Assembly: GCA_965208605.1 (NCBI GenBank)
Contig: OZ242345.1
Span: 1,736,001-1,800,000, forward strand
DNA: 64,000 nt
Direction: 5' to 3'
DNA from: UBA9659 sp965208605
GTDB taxonomy: Bacteria > Pseudomonadota > Gammaproteobacteria > Pseudomonadales > Azotimanducaceae
Shown: one piece after another, positions 48,695 to 56,681 of the stretch
How positions within the stretch are numbered: the stretch's first letter is position 1
Layout: each line of letters starts with the position of its first letter
The notes under the pieces: generated by a model
Told to the model about the DNA's origin: nothing
The model's input: only the letters and a program-made list of their open reading frames with translations
The model's database searches: none
Position numbers and translations under genes: made by a program

Positions 48695-49741
48695 ATGAAA
48701 ACTTACCTCAATTTGCTATTTGTCTCATGGGTATTCGCTTGTGCGGGATATTCTGCAGTCACCATTGCCGACACTTCTACACTAGTGCCGAAGTGTAAAA
48801 TATCAACTGAAGAAGGCGACACCGCATGCTGGATTGAAGTGCAGAACCATAATGATTGCTATGTGTGGAACCCGGCCCCAGAAACCGACGAAAAATTAAC
48901 ACATTGGACCGGGAAGTGCGTCGACGGGCTGGCTACTGGCAAGGGTGAAATTTTATGGGAATATAAAGATGGCTCTATAGGAGGGAACGGTGAGCTCGTT
49001 GATGGCAAGGCGCATGGTCGCTGGATTATACGATTGTTCAATGGCGAACTAGTGGTAACTGGTTCGTATGTGAACGGTGAAGAAGATGGCGAGTGGGAAT
49101 TTCAATATGCAGATGGCCATATTGATGATGCAGTGTATGACAAGGGTGAAGAAATCAGTAGCACGTCACGTTTCAACCCGAAGTTTATAATCAAAGGACA
49201 TATTTTGCATTACAACACTGACTTGGCGGCTACAGCAGCAGGACAAGAGATTACTTCTTACGATTTTGATTTTTTTCAAAAAGTACTAAAAGAAAACCCC
49301 GATATTCAAGTGGTACATCTGACCAGTGAGGGTGGTGCTGTTGAACCTGCTTTTGATATTTCCGACTTAATTATCGATTATGATTTGGACACGCACGTTA
49401 TTGACATTTGTTTCAGTGGTTGTACAACGCTACTCCTTGCTGGAAATAGCAGGACTTTAGAAAAAGGATCGAAAATTGGCTTTCATCGCAGCTGGTGGGA
49501 TGTTGGTGGCCTGGAAGCTTACTACGAAGCAAACAAAGAATATGAAGAGTGGAATAGTGTTTTCGCTTTTGCTAATTGGATGCATGAGGATACGCAAGAA
49601 AGTATTTATAACGATTTTGAATTTTTATTGGAACGCGGTGTTGACCCATTGTTTGCCATAAAGACACTAAAAACAGAAGCGGATGATGGTTGGTATCCAC
49701 GCCGAAAAGAATTGCTGAATGCCAATTTTTTGACCGAGTAA
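48695..49741 (+). CDS. Secreted MORN-repeat / ClpP-fold protein (COG3904-like)
   Basis: A 348-residue protein with a signal peptide (MKTYLNLLFVSWVFACAGYSAVTIADT). Residues about 65-150 are MORN-type repeats (GKGEILWEYKDGSIGGNGE, GKAHGRWIIRLFNGE, GEEDGEWEFQYADGH). The C-terminal half is a ClpP/crotonase-like fold: VVHLTSEGGAVEPAFDISDLI (oxyanion loop region), CFSGCTTLLLAGNSRTL (nucleophile serine) and SKIGFHRSWW (position of the catalytic histidine), as in predicted periplasmic serine proteases of COG3904. It should act in the periplasm. Targets unknown. A dispersed repeat lies upstream. Confidence 0.8.
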   Translation: MKTYLNLLFVSWVFACAGYSAVTIADTSTLVPKCKISTEEGDTACWIEVQNHNDCYVWNPAPETDEKLTHWTGKCVDGLATGKGEILWEYKDGSIGGNGELVDGKAHGRWIIRLFNGELVVTGSYVNGEEDGEWEFQYADGHIDDAVYDKGEEISSTSRFNPKFIIKGHILHYNTDLAATAAGQEITSYDFDFFQKVLKENPDIQVVHLTSEGGAVEPAFDISDLIIDYDLDTHVIDICFSGCTTLLLAGNSRTLEKGSKIGFHRSWWDVGGLEAYYEANKEYEEWNSVFAFANWMHEDTQESIYNDFEFLLERGVDPLFAIKTLKTEADDGWYPRRKELLNANFLTE

Positions 49742-49754
49742 TGGAGGAGTAAAG

Positions 49755-49860
49755 GCAATACCGCTCGTTCCTCTGGATTCCGCCCACCCCGTCATTCTCG
49801 CCACCGCCGTCAGAATCAAAGCCAGTCGCCCCGGCTGCACTTCACGGTTGAATCCAAGCG
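49755..49860. repeat. Dispersed repeats at the end of the membrane protein gene
   Basis: Fragments 'taccgctcgttcctctggat', 'cccgtcattctcgcc', 'ccgtcagaatcaaagcc' and the short second repeat (cccggctgcacttcacggtt). The small membrane protein on the minus strand reads into this at its C-terminus (TAWIQP). Confidence 0.75.
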
Positions 49861-50189
49861 GTGCGCTTCCTGTGCCGGATGAACAATATCGCCAGTAGCA
49901 GTCCGCTCGCAAATAGCAACATCATGATTGCCGCTAAGCCCTGCCCCGTCCCTCTCAGCAGTAGTTCCATCAGCGCCACTAGGCTGGCGGGTGCATAGTG
50001 TTCATGGTTTTGGTCTGAGAAGCAGGGGGTGAATATCAGCACTAGGGCAATGCCGCGTAGCAGATCGCGCCAGCCAGGATGCTGTATTTTCCGCATTGCT
50101 TTCCACCAGAAAAAACAAAGCACCGCGCCACTGGCAAGATAAATTGCCCAGGCGGCGACATATTGAAAATCCGGGAGCCAGTCGTTCAT
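49842..50189 (-). CDS. Small membrane protein next to ycgN
   Basis: A 115-residue protein with three to four hydrophobic segments: YVAAWAIYLASGAVLCFFWWK (about residues 10-30), LLRGIALVLIFTPCF (about 43-58), and GLAAIMMLLFASGLLLAILFI (about 84-104). The polar loop SDQNHEHYAPASLVALMELLLRG lies between. Proteins of this kind are often found beside rnd/ycgN in gammaproteobacteria, with unknown function. Its last residues are encoded by repeat DNA, so the C-terminus may be altered. A 12-bp tandem array sits in its leader. Confidence 0.7.
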   Translation of the reverse strand: MNDWLPDFQYVAAWAIYLASGAVLCFFWWKAMRKIQHPGWRDLLRGIALVLIFTPCFSDQNHEHYAPASLVALMELLLRGTGQGLAAIMMLLFASGLLLAILFIRHRKRTAWIQP

Positions 50190-50203
50190 CTGCTGCTCAT
50201 ATA

Positions 50204-50311
50204 AAAAGTCATGTCAGAAGTCATGTCAGAATTAGTATAAGAAGTCATATAAGAAGCCATATAAAAGGTCATGTCAGAATTAGTATCAGAAGTCATATCA
50301 AAACCAGTCTA
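50204..50311. repeat. 12-bp x 9 tandem repeat in the membrane protein leader
   Basis: Nine consecutive 12-bp units between the membrane protein gene and ycgN: for example agaagtcatgtc, agaattagtata, agaagtcatata, agaagccatata, aaaggtcatgtc, agaattagtatc, agaagtcatatc. The variant agaattagtat recurs 48 bp apart, so a four-unit block was duplicated. Confidence 0.92.
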
Positions 50312-50329
50312 ATGTTCATCCACTTTCAT

Positions 50330-50764
50330 CTAGAGTTCAACCCAAGTAATAATCTGTTCTTCGTGATTATCCGTATGCACAAAATTATCCGAAACACATT
50401 TACCGCGCACTGATATACCCGCCTCGTGAACGGTATCCTTACTACCAGATACCAGCGGATGCCACCATGCCAGGTCGCGCCCTTCGGCCAGGGTGCGATA
50501 CCCGCAGGACTTGGGTAGCCAGTCGTAAGCATGTGCCCGGGCGGGTGTGAGTTGCACGCAATCTGGAACCAATTCTGTGCGCCGGGAATATTCAGTGCAA
50601 CGACACTCATCTTCCGCCAGAAAGCGACACACCACTGCAGTGTAATAGACCTGCTCAGATTCAACTAACTTGTGCAGGCAACAACGCGCACAGCCGTCAC
50701 ACACTGATTCCCACTCTTCTTTGGTCATGTCGGATAGGGACTTTTCCTTCCAGAACTCAGCCAT
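50330..50764 (-). CDS. ycgN: YcgN-family cysteine cluster protein
   Basis: A 144-residue member of UPF0260. The conserved cysteines are in VCDGCARCCLHKL (about residues 22-34), VVCRFLAEDECRCTEYSRR and VPDCVQLTP, followed by YDWLPKSCGYRTLAEGRDLAWWHPLVSG, the family signature. It probably binds a metal or iron-sulfur centre, but its role is unknown. It starts at ATG 50764, overlapping the end of rnd by 8 bp, which is a common pairing. Confidence 0.92.
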   Translation of the reverse strand: MAEFWKEKSLSDMTKEEWESVCDGCARCCLHKLVESEQVYYTAVVCRFLAEDECRCTEYSRRTELVPDCVQLTPARAHAYDWLPKSCGYRTLAEGRDLAWWHPLVSGSKDTVHEAGISVRGKCVSDNFVHTDNHEEQIITWVEL

Positions 50765-51905
50765 CAGTACAATCCTCTGCCAGGGTACGGAGCAGTGTCT
50801 CACCGATGGCTGCCTCCCGCCATCCACTGAGCTCGTCTGGTAACTGATACCCCCCATGAGCGTCTGCAGACTGCAGAAGTTTTTCCAAATGGCGTTTTTT
50901 TGACAGCAGTTCTGGTGCAATACACAGGCTGCGTGCTTGTTCCTGCACCACCTCGGCAAGTCGCCGGAGCAACTTTTTATCCAAAGATGCATCAGGTCTT
51001 GGCACCCGTTCAGGACATTCATCCAGGGGTAGGTTTTGAGCCGCGGTCAACAAAGATAAAATGGTATCGCCATACCGGTTTATTTGTCGTGATGTCATAT
51101 TTACCGCCAGTGCTTGTTTGCTACTGGGATTATCCTTGGCGATACTAGTGAGCGTTTTTTGCTCCACTACTCGGTTACGCGGAACGTTTCTGCTACGCGC
51201 GGTGACTTCCCGCCAAGCACAAAGTGCCCTCATGGCATGAAGTTGCCGTCTGTCCAGTGCCCAGAGGCCTTTGATCTTTTTGTAATATTCATCAGGATGA
51301 ATTTGGCTTGCCAGATTCTTGCCGACCAGTCGAGATTCATCCTCAACCCATTGCATCCTGGACTTGGCTTCAAGTTCCCTCTTTTGTTTTTTATAGACCT
51401 GGAACAGATGAATCACATCCAGTGCGGCATAGTTCAACTGCTCGGATGAAAGTGGCCGCTGTAACCAGTTTGACCGTGTCTGACCCTTCTCGAGAGAAAT
51501 AGACAAACAATTTTCTACCATCGCTTGATAACTGATGGAAAAGCCTACCCCCAGCATCGCCGCGGCAATTTGTGTATCAAACAAGGGCGCCGGCACCAGC
51601 CCGAGGTAAGTCTGGAAGACTTCCATATCCTCAGAACAGGCATGTAACACCTTGAGTAGTTGGGTATCGCTGAGCAATGCTGCCAGGGGGGAGTGGTCAT
51701 TGATTGCCAGCACATCAATCAGAAAGCAATCCTTGCCATTGTAGATTTGCACCAAACCAAGGTTCGGATAGTAGGTGGTCTCGCGTACAAACTCGGTGTC
51801 CATTGCAATGACGCCAACATCCTTGCATGCAGCATGCACCTTCACCAACTGAGCATCAGTGTCAATATATTGCCAAGCTGCTGAAGGCGCGTCTTGCCGA
51901 GACAT
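50757..51905 (-). CDS. rnd: Ribonuclease D
   Basis: 3'-5' exoribonuclease that trims tRNA precursors and other small RNAs. From ATG 51905 it is 382 residues. The DEDD exonuclease domain shows VIAMDTEFVRETTYYPNLGLVQIY (first acidic pair) and the LLKVLHACSEDMEVF, YAALDVIHLFQVYK (DEDDy tyrosine and aspartate) elements. Two HRDC-like helical domains follow (LDRRQLHAMRALCAWREVTARSRNVPRNRVV). It starts 1 bp after recR on the same strand and overlaps ycgN, forming a chain of housekeeping genes. Confidence 0.94.
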   Translation of the reverse strand: MSRQDAPSAAWQYIDTDAQLVKVHAACKDVGVIAMDTEFVRETTYYPNLGLVQIYNGKDCFLIDVLAINDHSPLAALLSDTQLLKVLHACSEDMEVFQTYLGLVPAPLFDTQIAAAMLGVGFSISYQAMVENCLSISLEKGQTRSNWLQRPLSSEQLNYAALDVIHLFQVYKKQKRELEAKSRMQWVEDESRLVGKNLASQIHPDEYYKKIKGLWALDRRQLHAMRALCAWREVTARSRNVPRNRVVEQKTLTSIAKDNPSSKQALAVNMTSRQINRYGDTILSLLTAAQNLPLDECPERVPRPDASLDKKLLRRLAEVVQEQARSLCIAPELLSKKRHLEKLLQSADAHGGYQLPDELSGWREAAIGETLLRTLAEDCTDG

Positions 51906-51906
51906 G

Positions 51907-52527
51907 CTAGATACCCTTCCTCCCTTGAAGCGCATGTGCCAAGGTGTTGCCGTCAATGAATTCCAGTTCCCCACCGAGGGGAATGCCTTGAGCAATTCTG
52001 GTGATCTGAATGCCGAGCGGGCGCACCGACTCGGCGATGTAATGTGCCGTGGCTTCCCCTTCCACTGTTGAGGACACCGCCAGGATGAGTTCTTCCACCC
52101 CGGTGGCACAGCGTGACAATAATTGTTTGATGCCAATCTCATCAGGCCCTATGCCTTCAATGGGCGAGAGGTTGCCCATCAAGACGAAATACTGACCGCG
52201 ATAACTTGCTGATTGTTCAATGGCAATCAGGTCGGCGGGGGATTCCACAATGCAGAGCGTTTTAGTTTCCCTGCCGGTGTTGCGACAGATGTTGCAGGTA
52301 TCTTCTTCACAGAGATTGCGACAGGACTGGCAGTTGCCTATCTTTTCCATGGCTATGTTGAGTAGGGTGGCAAGTTGTTTGCCGCCGTTGCGGTCGCGCT
52401 CAAGCAGATGTAACACCATGCGTTGGGCGCCCTTGGGGCCAACACCGGGTAAGCAACGAAAGGCCTCGGTCAGTTGCTCCAGTAGTGGTTGTTCCGAGGT
52501 GCGCAGAGTGCTATTCATTGACGACAT
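51907..52527 (-). CDS. recR: Recombination protein RecR
   Basis: Component of the RecFOR pathway that loads RecA at single-strand gaps. The 206-residue protein has the helix-hairpin-helix (FRCLPGVGPKGAQRMVLHLL), the C4 zinc finger (CQSCRNLCEEDTCNICRN), and the Toprim domain (LCIVESPADLIAIEQS, and later EELILAVSSTVEGEATAHYI). Length and order are standard. ATG 52518 is an alternative start. Located between ybaB and rnd. Confidence 0.97.
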   Translation of the reverse strand: MSSMNSTLRTSEQPLLEQLTEAFRCLPGVGPKGAQRMVLHLLERDRNGGKQLATLLNIAMEKIGNCQSCRNLCEEDTCNICRNTGRETKTLCIVESPADLIAIEQSASYRGQYFVLMGNLSPIEGIGPDEIGIKQLLSRCATGVEELILAVSSTVEGEATAHYIAESVRPLGIQITRIAQGIPLGGELEFIDGNTLAHALQGRKGI

Positions 52528-52544
52528 TCATTTAAGAGAAGCAT

Positions 52545-52877
52545 TTAAGAGAAGGGGAGCTTGAATCCCGGAGGGAGGGGTATTCCAGCGCCAAGCTCTG
52601 ACATCTTTTCCTGCTGTTTATTTTCAGACTTTTTGACGGCGTCGTTCATCGCTGCTGCTATCAGGTCTTCAAGCACTTCCTTGTCTTCTGTTAGCAGACT
52701 TGAATCTATGTTGACTTGTTTGACGTCGTATCGGCCGGTCATTTTTACCTTCACCAGCCCCGCCCCGGACTCGCCAATCACTTCTATATTGGCCGCCTCT
52801 TTCTGGAGGCGGGTCATCTTTTCCTGCATTTTTTGGGCTTGTTTCATCAATTCGCCCAAACCATCCCCTAAGCTCAT
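52545..52877 (-). CDS. ybaB: YbaB/EbfC family nucleoid-associated protein
   Basis: A 110-residue DNA-binding protein. The pattern LGELMKQAQKMQEKMTRLQKEAANIEVIGESGAGLVKVKMTGRYDVKQVNIDSSLL, then EDLIAAAMNDAVKKSE, is diagnostic. It overlaps the dnaX end by 4 bp and precedes recR by 17 bp, the classic dnaX-ybaB-recR order. The tail PPGFKLPF is usual for the family. Confidence 0.97.
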   Translation of the reverse strand: MSLGDGLGELMKQAQKMQEKMTRLQKEAANIEVIGESGAGLVKVKMTGRYDVKQVNIDSSLLTEDKEVLEDLIAAAMNDAVKKSENKQQEKMSELGAGIPLPPGFKLPFS

Positions 52878-54790
52878 GGCTGGTCCTTCCCTAGGTGAGT
52901 AGTTAGCTCTTCTCCCAGGCTCCTGGTTGCAGGGTCCTGAGGGAGTGGCACGATGCTACTGGGATCGAGTGTACCATCAAACGCTTTTAGCAGATCTTGT
53001 ACTGTTTGATCATTCCCCATGTCGGTCATTGCCTGGGCGATATTTTGTTCATGGATGAGTGCCTGCTGCTGGGCGGGGGTTTTAATGTCGCGCTTGCCTA
53101 CTTCCACACTGACACCAATCGTCTTGCCGTAGGCCTGGCTGAGTGCTTTTGTTATGCGTTGCGCATGATGTTTATTCCATAATTTGGAGAAGCCTTCGTC
53201 CAGGACCAGGATGTATTGGGACTCCTCCTGCCCAGGAACCAGGCTAGCGTTGATAGCGATGTTATGAGTTACCCCGGTCAGCCCGAGAGGTTCAATGACT
53301 TCGGCCCAGGTAGCAGCACTCAATGGCGGTAGCGTTGGGGGGGATGGTGTCCCCGGGGAGGGCTCAGGGGCTGGTGTCACCGGGGAGAGCTCAGGAGCTG
53401 GTGTTTTATCTTGTTGTTCAGCCGGTGCTTCCGCCGGGGCTGGTATTACCGGGGACGGCTCAGGGGCTGGTGTTACCGGGAGCGGTGTTACTAGGGGCGG
53501 CACCTCAGAGGCCGGTACCTCAGAGGAAAGCGTCTCGGAGACAGGCACCTCAGAAGAAGACGTCTCAGAAGAAGACGCCTCAGAAGAAGACACTTCGGTA
53601 CTCGGTTTCGCCGCCTCGGCTTTCGCCTTGCTTGCTACCGCTGGGGCGGCTTTGCCCGCGGACCTATCGGCACCGGGCTTTTGTATCGTCTTTGGGGTGC
53701 CGGCTTCCGCCAGTACAAAGGACATCATTCTGAGCAGGATCATTTCTAAACCGATGCGCTGGGTCGGTGCCAGCGGCAGATCGCGCTGTCCAATCAAGCC
53801 AATTTGATAGAGAAGTTGTATTGCTTCTGGAGCCAGCAGCTGGGAGGCAGTGAGTATCAATTCTTGATCCCCCTGACTGTTGTCAACCGAATCGGGCACG
53901 GCATGCGCAATAGCAATGCGGTGCAGGGCGGCAAGAATATCGTTCAGCAGGGCTTCATAGTCGGGATTATACTCGGCGAGTTGCGCGACCCTCGCTAACA
54001 ACCCGGCACCGTCTTCTGCCGCAATGGTGTGGATGATGCTATAGACTTCAGCATGCCCAATGGTACCCAGCATGGCTCTCACTTCCTCTTCCTTTACCTG
54101 ATTGTCGCCAAAAGATATTGCCTGGTCGGTGAGGCTCAAGGCATCGCGCATGCTGCCATCTGCAGCCTGCCCGAGTTGCCAGAGGGCGGGTTCTTCAAAG
54201 GGTATGGATTCTACTTCCAGCACCTTCTGCAGGTACTCCACGATTTGTTCTGGCGACAGGTTTTTAAGATTAAATTGCAAACAGCGGGACAGGACGGTGA
54301 TCGGTAATTTTTTAGGGTCGGTGGTGGCAAACAGGAATTTAATGTGCTCTGGCGGCTCTTCAAGAGTCTTCAACATGGCGTTGAAGCTACTCTTGGAGAG
54401 CATGTGTACCTCGTCAATCAGATATATTTTAAATCGAGATACAGTCGGCATGTATTGGACATTGTCTAGCAGGTCCCGCATGTCATCAACGCCAGTGTGT
54501 GATGCGGCGTCAATTTCCAGCAGGTCTACACTACGACCGGAAGCAATTTCCTCACAGGAACCACAGGTGCCACAGGGCGTGGCGGTTACCCCCGCTTCAC
54601 AGTTGAAACACTTGGCAAGAATTCTCGCAATGCTGGTCTTACCTACTCCCCTCGTACCGGTGAAGAGGTAGGCATGGTGTAATCGGTTATTCTCAAGCGC
54701 ATTGATTAGTGCTTGAAGCACATGCTCTTGACCCGATAATTCTTGAAAGGTTGCGGGGCGATACTTCCTGGCGAGGACCTGATAACTCAT
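52874..54790 (-). CDS. dnaX: DNA polymerase III tau/gamma subunit with an expanded linker
   Basis: Clamp-loader ATPase of the replicative polymerase. From ATG 54790 it is 638 residues. Conserved elements are VLARKYRPATFQELSGQEHV, Walker A TGTRGVGKTS, zinc-binding CFNCEAG..CGTCGSCEEI, IDEVHMLSKSSFNAMLKTLEEPPEHIKFLFATTDPKKLPITVLSRCLQF. Between domain III and the C-terminal tau part, residues about 390-500 are low-complexity: SSEV/SSEAS/SETS units and repeated PAPEPSPV-like blocks, encoded by degenerate 12-15-bp repeats at about 53290-53600. No slippery A-run for a gamma product was found in this linker. Confidence 0.95.
   Translation of the reverse strand: MSYQVLARKYRPATFQELSGQEHVLQALINALENNRLHHAYLFTGTRGVGKTSIARILAKCFNCEAGVTATPCGTCGSCEEIASGRSVDLLEIDAASHTGVDDMRDLLDNVQYMPTVSRFKIYLIDEVHMLSKSSFNAMLKTLEEPPEHIKFLFATTDPKKLPITVLSRCLQFNLKNLSPEQIVEYLQKVLEVESIPFEEPALWQLGQAADGSMRDALSLTDQAISFGDNQVKEEEVRAMLGTIGHAEVYSIIHTIAAEDGAGLLARVAQLAEYNPDYEALLNDILAALHRIAIAHAVPDSVDNSQGDQELILTASQLLAPEAIQLLYQIGLIGQRDLPLAPTQRIGLEMILLRMMSFVLAEAGTPKTIQKPGADRSAGKAAPAVASKAKAEAAKPSTEVSSSEASSSETSSSEVPVSETLSSEVPASEVPPLVTPLPVTPAPEPSPVIPAPAEAPAEQQDKTPAPELSPVTPAPEPSPGTPSPPTLPPLSAATWAEVIEPLGLTGVTHNIAINASLVPGQEESQYILVLDEGFSKLWNKHHAQRITKALSQAYGKTIGVSVEVGKRDIKTPAQQQALIHEQNIAQAMTDMGNDQTVQDLLKAFDGTLDPSSIVPLPQDPATRSLGEELTTHLGKDQP
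53290..53605. repeat. Tandem-repeat-rich linker of dnaX
   Basis: Two in-frame low-complexity arrays: 53560-53600 with units such as tcagaagaagacgcc, and 53340-53490 with larger repeats of ggggctggtgttaccgggg type encoding TPAPEPSPV blocks. Confidence 0.8.
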
Positions 54791-54868
54791 CTTGTGATTG
54801 CACGGCTTTTTGGTTCTGCGGAGTATAGTCTTGTTCTTGCCATAAATGGGAAACAGGTGCGCTAAAAA

Positions 54869-55561
54869 ATGACAACTAAACGGCTGATTTGCATTGGGCA
54901 TAGAGGGGCGGCGGGATACCTGCCTGAAAACACCCTACCTTCCTTTGAAAGGGCAGTGCAACTGGGTTGCGACTGGGTGGAGCTGGATGTGCATCGGGTC
55001 GGTAATGAATTGCTGGTGATTCACGATGAACAGGTGGAGCGCACCACCAATGGCAAGGGAGTCATATCGGCACTTGACCTGGCGTATATCCGGTCTCTGG
55101 ATGCCGGTGGCGGTGCTCGGGTGCCGACACTTTCGGAAGTGATTGACATGATTGACCATCGTTGCGGCATCAACATTGAATTAAAAGGCGATAACACCGC
55201 CGATGCCGTCTCCCAACAACTCAATGACTACTGTGCCAGGGGTTGGGATAGGGCCGAGTTTTTGATCTCTTCCTTCCAGCATCAGGAACTGGCAAAAGTG
55301 GCTGGGGGTTATAGACGCGGTGCCTTGTTTGTCAGCATGACTGAGGCGAGCTGGGAGGAAGTGGCACGGCTGGAGGCCTGGTCGGTGCATCTTCTTGCGG
55401 AGAGTGTGCACCAGGCTATTGTTGATGAGGCGCATGCCCGGGGCTATCAATTGCTGGTGTACACAGTGAATGATCCAGAGGACCTGCGGCGCCTGGCGGG
55501 CTACGGCGTGGATGGATTCTTTAGTGACTTCCCTGACCGAGTCTTGTCAGCAAATCACTGA
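54869..55561 (+). CDS. Cytoplasmic glycerophosphodiester phosphodiesterase
   Basis: Hydrolyses glycerophosphodiesters to glycerol-3-phosphate and an alcohol. The 230-residue protein has no signal peptide and starts directly with RLICIGHRGAAGYLPENTLPSFERAVQLGCDWVELDVH, the GDPD signature with catalytic HRG and ExD metal ligands. VIHDEQVERTTNGKG and, near the end, YTVNDPEDLRRLAGYGVDGFFSDFPD are standard. Similar to UgpQ. It is divergent from dnaX with a 78-bp gap. A truncated, secreted relative exists at 45095-45254. Confidence 0.93.
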   Translation: MTTKRLICIGHRGAAGYLPENTLPSFERAVQLGCDWVELDVHRVGNELLVIHDEQVERTTNGKGVISALDLAYIRSLDAGGGARVPTLSEVIDMIDHRCGINIELKGDNTADAVSQQLNDYCARGWDRAEFLISSFQHQELAKVAGGYRRGALFVSMTEASWEEVARLEAWSVHLLAESVHQAIVDEAHARGYQLLVYTVNDPEDLRRLAGYGVDGFFSDFPDRVLSANH

Positions 55562-55619
55562 GCCCCGCTTTGCTCCGCTCCGCCGTCGGGTGCCGGGGTT
55601 AAAAGGCGATCTCGCCGAC

Positions 55620-55915
55620 GCGCCGTCATTCTCGGCACCCCAGTTATCACAGCCACCGGGGGTATAACTGGGGGGTCGGGAATCCAGAGGAACAAAGTCA
55701 ACCGCCTGTGGGCATGTACACATCAACGGGGGGCGAGCATATCGGGAAGAGTACTACTGACAAGAACCCAGAGGCGTAAAGGCAATACCGCTCGTTCCTC
55801 TGGATTCCCCCCGAACCCAGTCGTACCGCCTTCGGCAGTACGACTGGCTCCGGCGAGAATGACGGCGCGGAGGCATTGCTTGCCACTCACCGTTAATGTA
55901 TGCACCTTGTCCCCG
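55620..55915. repeat. Dispersed hairpin repeat cluster
   Basis: Fills most of the 363-bp gap before secB. The unit at 55623-55690 has a decayed extended hairpin (ccagttatcacagccaccgg... tataactgg). The second unit (55794-55866) is inverted, with arms cccagtcgtaccgcc / ggcagtacgactgg and loop ttc. No gene seen. Confidence 0.88.
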
Positions 55916-55924
55916 CGCCGGCGG

Positions 55925-56557
55925 CTAATGGATATTCTGGGCTGCTTCTTGCTCGGACTGCCGCCTGAGTTCTTGGGCTACAGCATGCTCACGCAGTGCT
56001 TCAAAGTTCACCGGGTCAAGCATCAGTGGCGGGAAGTTACCTCGGGTAAGGATTGAGTCCAGCAGTTCCCGAACATAGGGGAAAAGTATGCCCGGACAGG
56101 TGCCGGTGAGGAGTCGGGAAAGCGCCTCCCCTTCAATGTCTCGGGCCATGAACAGACCCGCCTGTTGCACCTCAACCAGATAGAGCACCTCGTCAAGTTC
56201 ATTCTTTGCGGTCACCCTCAGGGAGAGGACGACTTCGTGGTATTTGCGGGGAGTCGCTTGAGTAGAGGGAGGGTCCGGATTCTCGCTTTGCCCTGCATCT
56301 CGGCTAGCGTGTGCATCGGTGCTTGAATCGGTATCCGTACCGGCATCCGCATCAGCACTCAAGTCGGCACCCGTATTGGCACCTGCATTGGCACTCAAAT
56401 CCGCACTCAAGTCATAGTGGCGAGAGTTCAATTCCAGGTCTATCTTAGGCTTCCAAGAGACTCCAAAACCGCCCGGGGACCTGGGCGACTCAAAGGAAAT
56501 GTCCTTCACATAGACGCGTTGTAGTGAGAATTGTGGATCCGAAGTTGGTGTGCTCAT
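55925..56557 (-). CDS. secB: Protein-export chaperone SecB with a loop insertion
   Basis: Keeps preproteins unfolded and passes them to SecA. The 210 residues include the standard pattern FSLQRVYVKDISFESPRSPG, then YHEVVLSLRVTAKNELDEVLYLVEVQQAGLF, LLTGTCPGILFPYVRELLDSILTRGNFPPLMLDPVNFEAL, all as in SecB of about 155-165 residues. The difference is an insertion of about 55 residues at 50-104 between the first and second strands. It is Ala/Asp/Ser/Thr-rich with repeated [DT]AD[AL]S-like units (56246-56410). A rhodanese protein follows upstream in the same direction. Insertion in this surface loop would be tolerated if flexible. Confidence 0.93.
   Translation of the reverse strand: MSTPTSDPQFSLQRVYVKDISFESPRSPGGFGVSWKPKIDLELNSRHYDLSADLSANAGANTGADLSADADAGTDTDSSTDAHASRDAGQSENPDPPSTQATPRKYHEVVLSLRVTAKNELDEVLYLVEVQQAGLFMARDIEGEALSRLLTGTCPGILFPYVRELLDSILTRGNFPPLMLDPVNFEALREHAVAQELRRQSEQEAAQNIH
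56246..56410. repeat. In-frame repeat expansion inside secB
   Basis: Degenerate units of 12-18 bp based on 'ggcactcaagtcggcacc' and 'gcatcggtgc' types, encoding (S/T)ADLSA, GANTGAD and DTDSSTDA. The insertion adds about a third to the normal length of the gene. Confidence 0.85.
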
Positions 56558-56597
56558 CCGATGCTCTTTTGGGAGGGTTATTCTTAAGTGGGTTCTA

Positions 56598-56648
56598 GTG
56601 GGTGCCTTCTACTTCTTAAAAGGTGCTTCTTAAAGGTGCTTCTGGTGC
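56598..56648. repeat. 13-14-bp tandem repeat upstream of secB
   Basis: Units cttcttaaaaggtg, cttcttaaaggtg and cttctggtg in the leader of secB, between it and the rhodanese gene. Copy number here could change the spacing of the secB ribosome-binding region from the upstream gene. Confidence 0.75.
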
Positions 56649-56681
56649 TGAATGGCGGGGCTAGTAGCAAGCGCAGGCCAG

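Noticed and set aside
50757..52142. Extended ribonuclease D start at 52142
   Set aside because: The extra N-terminal residues overlap recR in another frame and have no similarity to the family; ATG 51905 fits.
52874..54790. Programmed frameshift giving a short DnaX (gamma) product
   Set aside because: No A-rich slippery heptamer with a following stem was found in the linker; the only A-run is in the conserved DPKKLP codons early in the gene.
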